From the NCBI GenBank assembly GCA_902578525.1, contig CACHDJ010000003.1, positions 1 to 64,000 on the forward strand: DNA of 64,000 bases, written 5' to 3'. The notes below the pieces were generated by a model. The model ran no database searches and was not told the origin of the DNA. It saw only the letters and a program-made list of their open reading frames with translations. Made by a program: the position numbers and the translations under genes. Source of the DNA: an uncultured Pelagibacteraceae bacterium. Lineage in GTDB: Bacteria > Pseudomonadota > Alphaproteobacteria > Pelagibacterales > Pelagibacteraceae. Positions 32,019 to 40,165 of the stretch are shown here, one piece after another. Positions within the stretch are counted from its first letter, which is position 1; each line of letters begins with the position of its first letter.

Positions 32019-33516
32019 AAGTAAAAATAGTTTAAAATTTAAACAGACAAAATTAGCTATAATAGACATTGGATCAAACTCTATAAGAATGCTAATTTAT
32101 GAAGATTTCAGTTCTTCTCGTGTGCCTTTTTTTAATGAAAAAGCTGTTTGTGAACTTGGAAAAAATTTAGATAAATCGAAAAAACTTCACAGATCTGGTA
32201 CTGAATATGCTTTAAAAGTTTTAAAAAGATTTTCTGAAATTTTAAATGTTTCAAAAATCACAAATCTAAAGATTATTGCAACAGCAGTTATAAGAGAAGC
32301 AACTGATACAAAACCTTTTATTGATGAAGTTGAAAAACTTTTTAAAACTAAGATTAATATATTATCAGGCGAAGAAGAAGCTACATACTCAGCTGAGGGA
32401 GTAAAAATAGGTTTTGAAAATGTTGATGGATTAGTTGCTGATCTAGGTGGGGGTAGTTTGGAGTTAGCCCGAGTTGAAAACAATATAGTAACAAATAAGA
32501 CCTCTTTACCCGTTGGTGTCTTAAGATTAATGAATAATCCTATTGTTAAAAAAAGAAATTTAGCAAAATATATTAAAAAATTATTAAGAGATGAAAAATG
32601 GATCTCAAAAAAGAAGTTTAATAATTTATATTTAGTTGGAGGTACTTGGCGTGCATTATTTAAGTTACATCTTTTTCAAAATAATCATCCAGTACATATA
32701 ATCCATCAATATAGTATTGATAATAACGTTTTATCTAAGTTTGTTGAAAAAATTTCTTCTTTTAATAAATCCAAACTTAAAACAGTTGAGTATATTTCAA
32801 AATCTAGAACACCGTATTTACCTTATAGCTGTATTATACTTGATGAAATTATGAAAGTTTCAAATCCAAAAAATATAATTTGTTCTATCAGTGGTTTGCG
32901 AGAAGGATCTTTATCAATTGATTATTTTAAAGATGTAAAAGAATCTGAAATCTTTTATAAAGCACTTGAGAAGGTTGCGCAAAAAAGAGGTGATCTAGGA
33001 TCAAATTATAAAAAATATTATGAATTTATTCAGCCAGTTTTTGAGGGTAATGAGCACTTTAATAAGAAATTATTATATCTGGCATGTGTATTAAGTCATA
33101 TGGACTGGGGATTAGGAGCATTTCAAAAAGCTGAATTGGTATTTCAAGAAACGATAAATACTCCGTTACTCAGATTGACTCATAAAGAAAGAATACAATT
33201 AGCTTTGTCATGCTATTGGCGGTACTGTAGTATCAAGTATAATCCAAAGATGGAGTATCTAACTTTTTTGAATAATAATGAAATTTTTTCAAGCAAACAA
33301 GTTGGAGCAGCATTGAGATTTTCACAATCATTGACCTCGATATCTACGATATTTCTTGAAGAGTTTAAATTGTATAAAAGAGGTAATGCTGTATTTTTAA
33401 AAATTCCATCACAACATCAAGAAATAATCTCAAAACAAGTTACCAAAAGATTTAAAGCTCTTGCTAGAGAATTATTTTTAGAACCAAGAGTAATTTATTC
33501 TAATAATTCAAAATAA
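32005..33516 (+). CDS. ppx: Exopolyphosphatase (Ppx/GppA family)
   Basis: GTG start; AIIDIGSNSIRMLIYE, ATAVIREATDTKPFIDEV, LSGEEEATYSAEGVKIGF, ADLGGGSLELARV. Confidence 0.92.
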   Translation: MEVIKSKNSLKFKQTKLAIIDIGSNSIRMLIYEDFSSSRVPFFNEKAVCELGKNLDKSKKLHRSGTEYALKVLKRFSEILNVSKITNLKIIATAVIREATDTKPFIDEVEKLFKTKINILSGEEEATYSAEGVKIGFENVDGLVADLGGGSLELARVENNIVTNKTSLPVGVLRLMNNPIVKKRNLAKYIKKLLRDEKWISKKKFNNLYLVGGTWRALFKLHLFQNNHPVHIIHQYSIDNNVLSKFVEKISSFNKSKLKTVEYISKSRTPYLPYSCIILDEIMKVSNPKNIICSISGLREGSLSIDYFKDVKESEIFYKALEKVAQKRGDLGSNYKKYYEFIQPVFEGNEHFNKKLLYLACVLSHMDWGLGAFQKAELVFQETINTPLLRLTHKERIQLALSCYWRYCSIKYNPKMEYLTFLNNNEIFSSKQVGAALRFSQSLTSISTIFLEEFKLYKRGNAVFLKIPSQHQEIISKQVTKRFKALARELFLEPRVIYSNNSK

Positions 33517-33607
33517 ACTTAAGTTAATTAAACTTTAACAATAAGTAAATAATTTTGTAACTTAGTTAATCTATAAAGACTTAACAAAATTTGAAATAAA
33601 ATCATTA

Positions 33608-33680
33608 TTTTTCCCCCTTAAATTTTGTTAATTAACTACTTTCTCCCTTCTCTTAAACTAAGAAGGGGGAAAGACGATTT
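33608..33680. terminator. Hairpin cluster: terminator-like stem with a competing alternative arm
   Basis: CTTTCTCCCTTCT (33639-33651)/AGAAGGGGGAAAG (33661-33673), 13-bp stem with one G-U, then ACGATTTTTTT; alternative arm TTCCCCCTT (33611-33619) pairs with the same AAGGGGGAA. Confidence 0.65.
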
Positions 33681-33688
33681 TTTTGATA

Positions 33689-33898
33689 TTAATTATTTAT
33701 AGATGCAGGAGACTGCTTTGCATTTTTCTTAGCAAGCTTTTTTGCTTTTTTTTCTGCAACCTTTTTTTCTAAACCAGCAATTTTAATATTAACTTTTGAC
33801 AATTTTTTTTCTTTAGCCGTAATTTTGTTTTTCAGTCTATCAATTGCTTTTAAAATTTTTGTTTTTTTCTTCTCATTTTTTTTTAATTTTTTTCCCAT
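33689..33898 (-). CDS. Small Lys-rich coiled-coil-like protein
   Basis: MGKKLKKNEKKKTKILKAIDRLKNKITAKEKKLSKVNIKIAGLEKKVAEKKAKKLAKKNAKQSPASINN; GGAGG a few nt before the ATG. Confidence 0.7.
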   Translation of the reverse strand: MGKKLKKNEKKKTKILKAIDRLKNKITAKEKKLSKVNIKIAGLEKKVAEKKAKKLAKKNAKQSPASINN

Positions 33899-33977
33899 CT
33901 CTACCTCCAAATTTTTAGATGATTAATTTAATCACATAATTTATAAATCTGAAAGTTAATATAATACAACCTGTAGT

Positions 33978-34469
33978 TTATTGATTTTTAAGATTTGTTA
34001 TTAGATATAAAAACATTGCTATATGAGAACTATTATTAAATTTTTGATTTAATATTAATTTAAATATGTCTCTTTGATTAAAAAGATGAATTCTAATACC
34101 TTGTTCTGGTTTCGAAATTTTAATTAAGTCTTTCGTAAAATAACCAGTAATTTTAGTAGTTAGTCGTCCAGGCTCAGTATAAAAAGTTATAATTTTACTC
34201 AATTTTGATCTTGATTTATACCCTGTTTCTTCTTTTAATTCCTTATAAGCTGATTGCAGAGTTGTTTCTTTTATTTCTACTATGCCAGAAGGAAACTCAT
34301 AATTAATTTTATTAATTGGAACTCTTTTTTGAGAAACTACTATATATTTGTCTTTAATCTTAGGTATTACTAATGAAAGATTAGAAGTTTTAAGATAATG
34401 ATAAAACTCTTTTTTCTTAAATTTTTTGTTAATCAAACTTATTTGATTGGTAAGTTTTATATTTTTCAA
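33978..34469 (-). CDS. NUDIX hydrolase
   Basis: Nudix box-like segment VEIKETTLQSAYKELKEETGY. Confidence 0.85.
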   Translation of the reverse strand: MKNIKLTNQISLINKKFKKKEFYHYLKTSNLSLVIPKIKDKYIVVSQKRVPINKINYEFPSGIVEIKETTLQSAYKELKEETGYKSRSKLSKIITFYTEPGRLTTKITGYFTKDLIKISKPEQGIRIHLFNQRDIFKLILNQKFNNSSHIAMFLYLITNLKNQ

Positions 34470-35125
34470 TTTTTCTCTAAAAATAACTTTTTAACAATAA
34501 ATACAGCAATTAACATTCCGATAAGCTCAGCTAATATATAATAAGGAGTATTTAAATAACTAATACCAGTAAATGACTCTGTAAATGTTCTAGCAATTGC
34601 AACAGCTGGATTTGCAAAAGAAGTTGAAGAAGTAAACCAATAACCAGCAGTAATATAAAGACCAACACTAGCAGCAACAGTAATTTTACCTGACTTCATT
34701 GAACCAAAAATTATCACTATAAGTCCTAATGTTGCTATTACCTCAGATGTAAATATATAAATTCCATCTCTTGATTTAGTAGATAATTCATAAATTTCAT
34801 GTTCAAAAAAGAAATTGGCTAAACCAACACCAATCAAGCAACCAACCAATTGAGCAATAATATAGTAGGGTAGTAGTTTCTTTTTTAATTTTCCTGTTAT
34901 TGTCATTGCGATACTTACAAATGGATTAAAGTGAGCTCCTGATACATCAGCAAATACTGTAATAAGGACAAATAAACCTGCTCCTGTTGCTATTGTGTTT
35001 GCAATTAACATTACAGCAACGTCATTAGTTAAGTTTTCAGCCATTAAACCTGAGCCAACAATAATCATTACCAAAAAACAACTGCCTAATAATTCAGCAA
35101 GAAAATAACGACTTTTATTTTTCAT
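34466..35125 (-). CDS. MIP/aquaporin family channel, candidate AqpS-like arsenite channel
   Basis: Polytopic, AELLGSCFLVMIIVGSGLMAE, SGAHFNPFVSIAMT and FANPAVAIARTFT half-helices; next to arsC. Confidence 0.85.
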   Translation of the reverse strand: MKNKSRYFLAELLGSCFLVMIIVGSGLMAENLTNDVAVMLIANTIATGAGLFVLITVFADVSGAHFNPFVSIAMTITGKLKKKLLPYYIIAQLVGCLIGVGLANFFFEHEIYELSTKSRDGIYIFTSEVIATLGLIVIIFGSMKSGKITVAASVGLYITAGYWFTSSTSFANPAVAIARTFTESFTGISYLNTPYYILAELIGMLIAVFIVKKLFLEKN

Positions 35126-35546
35126 TAAGTAGTTCCTTTATATTTTTATTAATATGGTTAAAAACTTTTTCAATTATTTCGTCTTTTTTATTTAAGTCAT
35201 TTGTTTCATTAAGTAGTTTAACAGGATCCTCTATATCCCAATGAATTATCTGATCTTTATTTGGCCAAATAGGGCAGACTTCATTATTGGCATTATTACA
35301 AACTGTAATAACATAATCCATTTTAATTTGACCATTAATAAACTCATTAAAATTTTTAGATTTATAATTTGAAAGATCATAATGTTTTGATAATAAATAA
35401 TTCTTCACATCCTCATTTACTTTTCCTGTTGGATTACTTCCAGCACTAAAACCTTTATACAAATCGTCATACTCGTTGTTTATTATACTTTCAGCAATAA
35501 TACTTCTTGCTGAATTACCTGTGCATACGAACAATATATTCTTCAT
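35115..35546 (-). CDS. arsC: Arsenate reductase, LMW-PTP/thioredoxin type
   Basis: LFVCTGNSARSIIAESI (CX5R) and VITVCNNANNEVCPIWP redox-Cys segment. Confidence 0.88.
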   Translation of the reverse strand: MKNILFVCTGNSARSIIAESIINNEYDDLYKGFSAGSNPTGKVNEDVKNYLLSKHYDLSNYKSKNFNEFINGQIKMDYVITVCNNANNEVCPIWPNKDQIIHWDIEDPVKLLNETNDLNKKDEIIEKVFNHINKNIKELLNEK

Positions 35547-35768
35547 TTAAAAAATAACTTTATAAATACCAATTACAAACAATGGAATTTGTAATCCAAA
35601 GTTTGTTAAGATTGCTTTATCTTTGCTCATAAATCCTGCAATAGTCCATCCAACAACTCCTAATCCATGAAAATATATATTTAATGGATATATATTTAAA
35701 TTTGTAAGAAGTATTCCCACTAAAACTAGAAACGTACTGATCCATTTTAGATATTTTTTTATAAACAT
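35547..35768 (-). CDS. Small membrane protein of unknown function
   Basis: 73 aa with predicted TM segments; first gene upstream of arsC on the same strand, abutting it. Confidence 0.7.
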   Translation of the reverse strand: MFIKKYLKWISTFLVLVGILLTNLNIYPLNIYFHGLGVVGWTIAGFMSKDKAILTNFGLQIPLFVIGIYKVIF

Positions 35769-35838
35769 AAAATTTCCCTTTAGTTGTTATTATTTCAGTT
35801 ATGTTAAGAATTTATTACAGTTTATATGAAAAATAATC

Positions 35839-36567
35839 TTATTTTTTGTCTTCCCAATCAAATCTTGGAAAAGAATCAAAAATTTTAAAGATACCGTCCG
35901 ACCACTGATCACAGACCTTAGAATATTCAGTATCGGTAATATTTAAGCATTTTTGTGAGGCAATTTTATATTCATCTTTTTTATAGACAGCAAAATCAAT
36001 AGGAGGGCCTACGGTTAAATCACTTTTTAATGTTGAGTCCATTGAAATCAAAGCACATCTTGATGCATCACCAATAGATACGCTTGGTTTTATAACTCTA
36101 TCTAAAATAGGTTTACCGTATTTTACTTCACCAATAACTAGATAAGGTTTGCTATCAGCTGGTTTAATATAATTTCCCTGAGAGTACACTAAGTACAATT
36201 CTAATGGTTGATCTTTAATTTGACCACCAACTAAAAATGACGAACCTAATAAAACTGTATCTGTGTTTATTCCTTTTGGTGCTGAATGTTTAATATTTAA
36301 TGAACCAATGTAAGATGCAATTTGGTCGAAATCTTTGCATGTGTTTAAATTTATACCATTGTCACCTTTAAGATCATTTTCAATAGATTTATATACTGCT
36401 TGGGATGTACCTAAGTTTCCAGAAGTAACTATAATAACACTTCTATCCCCAACGTCATGAACAAACATTTTTGAGTAAATATTGACATTATCTAATCCAG
36501 CATTTGTTCTAGAGTCTGAGGCAAAAACAATTCCGTCATGGGCTTTAATACCAACACAATAAGTCAT
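35839..36567 (-). CDS. Proteasome-type peptidase, Anbu/BPH family (COG3484-like)
   Basis: MTYCVGIKAHDGIVFASDSRTNAGLDNVNIYSKMFVHD - Ntn-hydrolase with Thr at position 2. Confidence 0.88.
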   Translation of the reverse strand: MTYCVGIKAHDGIVFASDSRTNAGLDNVNIYSKMFVHDVGDRSVIIVTSGNLGTSQAVYKSIENDLKGDNGINLNTCKDFDQIASYIGSLNIKHSAPKGINTDTVLLGSSFLVGGQIKDQPLELYLVYSQGNYIKPADSKPYLVIGEVKYGKPILDRVIKPSVSIGDASRCALISMDSTLKSDLTVGPPIDFAVYKKDEYKIASQKCLNITDTEYSKVCDQWSDGIFKIFDSFPRFDWEDKK

Positions 36568-36640
36568 AATACTATTAATAATTATTAATTAATTAACATA
36601 TAATTAAATTCAAGCATAGCTGATATAACTATATCGCAAT

Positions 36641-36670
36641 TGATTGTTTACCCTAATTATTAAACAATCA
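36641..36670 (+). promoter_or_regulatory. Perfect inverted repeat 4 nt before the ATP-grasp start codon
   Basis: TGATTGTTTA-CCCTAATTAT-TAAACAATCA, 10-bp perfect stem, followed by TTCT and ATG. Confidence 0.7.
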
Positions 36671-36674
36671 TTCT

Positions 36675-38117
36675 ATGAGCGGGAAACTCTGGGATAATTA
36701 CAATGCTACTAAAGCATATGATGGTTATTTTACCAATGAAAATAAATTAAGAAAACATGCCGTTATAATTTCAAATATTTTAGAGAGATATGGTAAAGAA
36801 AAACTTCAAGAAATAGAAAAAAATTGTCAAAGTACAATAAGTGCTAGAGGAATTAACTTTAGAGTTTATGCTGCTAATAACAGGGCAGAGGAAAAGAAAT
36901 GGCCATTAGATATTATTCCAAGAATAATTCCTAAATCACAATGGAATAAAGTAACCAAAGGTTTAAAGCAAAGAGTTAAAGCCTTAAATTTATTTATAGA
37001 TGACGTTTATAATCAAAAGAAAATCTTTAAAGACAATATTGTTCCAAAAGATATCATTTTTAATTCACCTTACTATGTAAAAGAATGTGAAGGATTTTCG
37101 CCTAAATATAAATCATGGGCAAATATATCTGGAGTGGACTTAATCAGAAATAAAAATGGTGACTATTTGGTGCTCGAAGATAATCTAAGAGTACCTTCAG
37201 GAGTTTCTTATATGCTCGAGAATAGAATGGTTATGAGAGATGTATTTCCTGAACTTTTTACAAGATATAAAGTTGCATCAATACATCAATACACCAACAA
37301 ACTTTTCAACTGTATGAACGAATGCATCCCCAAAAAAACAGCTCATCCCCACATGGTAGTACTTACACCAGGGATTTATAATTCTGCTTATTTTGAACAT
37401 TCTTTTTTAGCTGAACAAATGGGTATTGCATTAGTAGAAGGAAAAGATCTTTTTGTTGAAAATGATAATGTTTATATGAAGACTGTAAAAGGTCCTTTGA
37501 AAGTTGATTGTATATATAGAAGACTAGACGATAATTTCTTAGACCCAAAAGCCTTCAATAAAGATTCTGTTATTGGTGTTCCAGGATTATTTAAATGTTG
37601 GTTAAAAAAAAATGTAGGTATAATAAATGCAGTAGGAACAGGTGTTGCTGATGATAAGGTTGTTTATTCTTACGTAAATAAGATGATTGTTTACTATTTG
37701 GGAGAGCAACCTATCTTAAATCAAGTCGAGACTTATTTGTGTCATGAGGAAAGTCAAAAAAAATATGTGTTAGACAATTTATCGAAATTAGTCGTTAAAC
37801 CAGCTAATGCCTCTGGTGGATATGGAATAATGATAGGTCCGAAGGCTTCATCAAAAGAAAGAGAAGAGGTGGCAGGGAAAATTAAAAAAAATCCAAGAGA
37901 ATATATTGCACAACCATTGGAAACATTATCAACAGCACCAACGATTACTGAAAAAAACATTGAACCTAGACATCTAGATTTAAGACCATTTGTGTTAAGT
38001 GGTAAAACTAATTATGTAACAACAGGTGGACTTACTAGAGTTGCTCTTAGAGAAGGAAGCACAATTGTAAATAGTTCTCAGGGAGGTGGATCAAAAGATA
38101 CTTTAATAGTTGAATAA
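36675..38117 (+). CDS. Circularly permuted ATP-grasp family protein (COG2308/DUF407-like)
   Basis: DDVYNQKKIFKDNIVPKDIIFNSPYYVKECEGFSPKYKSWANISGVDLIRNKNGDYLVLEDNLRVPSGVSYMLENR; KPANASGGYGIMIGP. Confidence 0.9.
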   Translation: MSGKLWDNYNATKAYDGYFTNENKLRKHAVIISNILERYGKEKLQEIEKNCQSTISARGINFRVYAANNRAEEKKWPLDIIPRIIPKSQWNKVTKGLKQRVKALNLFIDDVYNQKKIFKDNIVPKDIIFNSPYYVKECEGFSPKYKSWANISGVDLIRNKNGDYLVLEDNLRVPSGVSYMLENRMVMRDVFPELFTRYKVASIHQYTNKLFNCMNECIPKKTAHPHMVVLTPGIYNSAYFEHSFLAEQMGIALVEGKDLFVENDNVYMKTVKGPLKVDCIYRRLDDNFLDPKAFNKDSVIGVPGLFKCWLKKNVGIINAVGTGVADDKVVYSYVNKMIVYYLGEQPILNQVETYLCHEESQKKYVLDNLSKLVVKPANASGGYGIMIGPKASSKEREEVAGKIKKNPREYIAQPLETLSTAPTITEKNIEPRHLDLRPFVLSGKTNYVTTGGLTRVALREGSTIVNSSQGGGSKDTLIVE

Positions 38118-38121
38118 CTTT

Positions 38122-38529
38122 TTATCTAGTATTACACTTTTTACATAATCCAAAAAACTCAAGATTGTATTTACTATATTTCATACCATCTTTGTCTTTG
38201 AAATTAGCTAAGTATTTAGAAAGACTTGCGCTACTTATTTCTGTAACTTTTTCACAAATCTCGCAGATTGAAAATGCAGTAGCTTTAGCTACCTGACAGC
38301 TCGAATTATGGCAGGCAATAAAGGCATTTCGACTTTCGATTTTATGAATTTTTCCCATTTCAACTAATTTGTCTAATGCTCGATAAACCTGTGGTGGGGC
38401 TTTGATACCTTTTTTTTGAACATTAAAAAGTATTGAATAAGCTTTTAAAGGCTCAGGAGATTTATCAATTAAATCAAAAATAATTCGCTGATTTTTTGTG
38501 AGAGTATGTTCTTTATGCATTGTTTTCAT
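38122..38529 (-). CDS. zur: Fur-family regulator, probable Zur
   Basis: HTH + metal sites (HNSSCQ, FSICEICEKV, LCKKC); adjacent to znuBC. Confidence 0.88.
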   Translation of the reverse strand: MKTMHKEHTLTKNQRIIFDLIDKSPEPLKAYSILFNVQKKGIKAPPQVYRALDKLVEMGKIHKIESRNAFIACHNSSCQVAKATAFSICEICEKVTEISSASLSKYLANFKDKDGMKYSKYNLEFFGLCKKCNTR

Positions 38530-38544
38530 TTTACCGATTCTTCA

Positions 38545-39348
38545 TTAATTTTTCAATTTAATTGATTGTTTTATTTTGAATAATGAAAGTATAAATAATA
38601 ATAAGGCAGCTGTTATGATTGATGGACCTGAAGATGTATTAAATTCTAAAGATGTGAACAATCCTATAATTACAGATAATAAGCCTCCTATAACTGAATA
38701 CATAACCATACTTTGTGGACTAGTTGATAAATTTCTAGCCATTGCTGCAGGTATAATTAACATCCCAGTAATTAATAACAATCCGACCATTTTAATTGAA
38801 ATAGCAATGATCGCAGCCATCAAGATAGTGAATATTGCTTTAGCTCTGTCAGGATTTAAACCTTCAGCTTCCGCTAACTCATAATTTACTGTTGAGGCAA
38901 ATAAAGGTTTCCAAATAAATTTTAGAGTTAATAGGATCAATGCTCCTCCTATCCATATGATTAACAAATCATCAACTGAAACTGCTAAAATATCTCCAAA
39001 TAATAATCCCATAATATCAAACCTGATAAATGTTAAAAAACCAATAACAACAAGTCCAACAGCAAGAGATGAATGAGCTAGAAGACCCAACAATGCATCA
39101 CCAGGCAAATTAGTTTTTTTTTGAAGTTGAATTAAAATAAGTGCTATTAGCGATGAAATAATGAATACTGATAATGCAATATTAAATTCCATGGTAAAAG
39201 CCAATGTAACACCTAACAATGCTGAGTGGGCCAGTGTATCACCAAAATAAGATAATCTTCTCCATATTACAAAACAACCAAGAGGTCCTGTTACAAGAGC
39301 AACTCCAATTCCAGCTACCAAAGCTCTTATAAAAAAATCATCAAACAT
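38545..39348 (-). CDS. znuB: Zinc ABC transporter permease ZnuB
   Basis: ABC-3 permease: GPLGCFVIWRRLSYFGDTLAHSALLGVTLAF; next to znuC. Confidence 0.93.
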   Translation of the reverse strand: MFDDFFIRALVAGIGVALVTGPLGCFVIWRRLSYFGDTLAHSALLGVTLAFTMEFNIALSVFIISSLIALILIQLQKKTNLPGDALLGLLAHSSLAVGLVVIGFLTFIRFDIMGLLFGDILAVSVDDLLIIWIGGALILLTLKFIWKPLFASTVNYELAEAEGLNPDRAKAIFTILMAAIIAISIKMVGLLLITGMLIIPAAMARNLSTSPQSMVMYSVIGGLLSVIIGLFTSLEFNTSSGPSIITAALLLFILSLFKIKQSIKLKN

Positions 39349-40095
39349 TTAATTTTTTTTTATTTTACCTTCATCTGTATGTATATGATCATGTCTATGT
39401 TCGTACCTTGATAATATTTGTGAAGCTTGCTCACCAAATAAAGCTTTATACTCATTATTTTTTGCAACATCTATTGGAGATCCTGAACAACATACATGAC
39501 CGTTTAAACAAACCACATGATCTGTAGCACTCATTACAGTATGTAAGTCGTGAGAAATTAATAAGATACCACAGTTTAATTCATCAGAAATTTTCTTAAT
39601 TAGTTCGTATAGAGCGATTTCACCAGTAAAATCTACTCCTTGGACTGGTTCATCAAGTACTAATAGATCTGGTTTTTTTGATATGGCTCTTGCAAGCAAT
39701 ACTCTTTGAAATTCACCACCGGATAAATCTCCTAAATTTTTATTTTTAAGATGAATAACCCCAGTCAATGATAAAGCTTCATCTATTGTTTCATTATCAA
39801 GACTTTCAGTTAACACCATGAAATCATTTACTCTTAATGGCAATGTCCAATCAATTGAAATTTTTTGTGGTACGTAGCCAACTTTAGTGGTGTATTTTTC
39901 AACTGAACCATCAATCTGTTTATAAATACCTAAAGCAATTTTAGCTGTAGTACTTTTTCCTGATCCATTTGGACCTATGAGAGTAACTATTTTACCTTTT
40001 TCAACCTGTAGTGAGACTCCTTTTACTAACCACTTATCATCAATACGTAAGCCAGCTTGATTTAATTTTACTAGTATATTTTGATCTGAGCTCAT
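39349..40095 (-). CDS. znuC: Zinc ABC transporter ATPase ZnuC
   Basis: GPNGSGKST, LSGGEFQRVLLARAI, VLDEPVQGVDFTGE; C-terminal His-rich EHRHDHIHTDEG. Confidence 0.93.
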   Translation of the reverse strand: MSSDQNILVKLNQAGLRIDDKWLVKGVSLQVEKGKIVTLIGPNGSGKSTTAKIALGIYKQIDGSVEKYTTKVGYVPQKISIDWTLPLRVNDFMVLTESLDNETIDEALSLTGVIHLKNKNLGDLSGGEFQRVLLARAISKKPDLLVLDEPVQGVDFTGEIALYELIKKISDELNCGILLISHDLHTVMSATDHVVCLNGHVCCSGSPIDVAKNNEYKALFGEQASQILSRYEHRHDHIHTDEGKIKKN

Positions 40096-40115
40096 TTTAT
40101 TCCTTGACTAGAATA

Positions 40116-40130
40116 TGTTATATTATTACA
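40116..40130. promoter_or_regulatory. Putative Zur box (imperfect, znuC-proximal)
   Basis: TGTTATA-T-TATTACA. Confidence 0.6.
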
Positions 40131-40133
40131 TAG

Positions 40134-40148
40134 TGTTATATTATAACA
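40134..40148. promoter_or_regulatory. Putative Zur box (perfect)
   Basis: TGTTATA-T-TATAACA, 7-1-7 palindrome matching the known Zur core TGTTATAnTATAACA, in the znuC/znuA divergent promoter. Confidence 0.82.
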
Positions 40149-40165
40149 ATTTAAAAACATAACAT

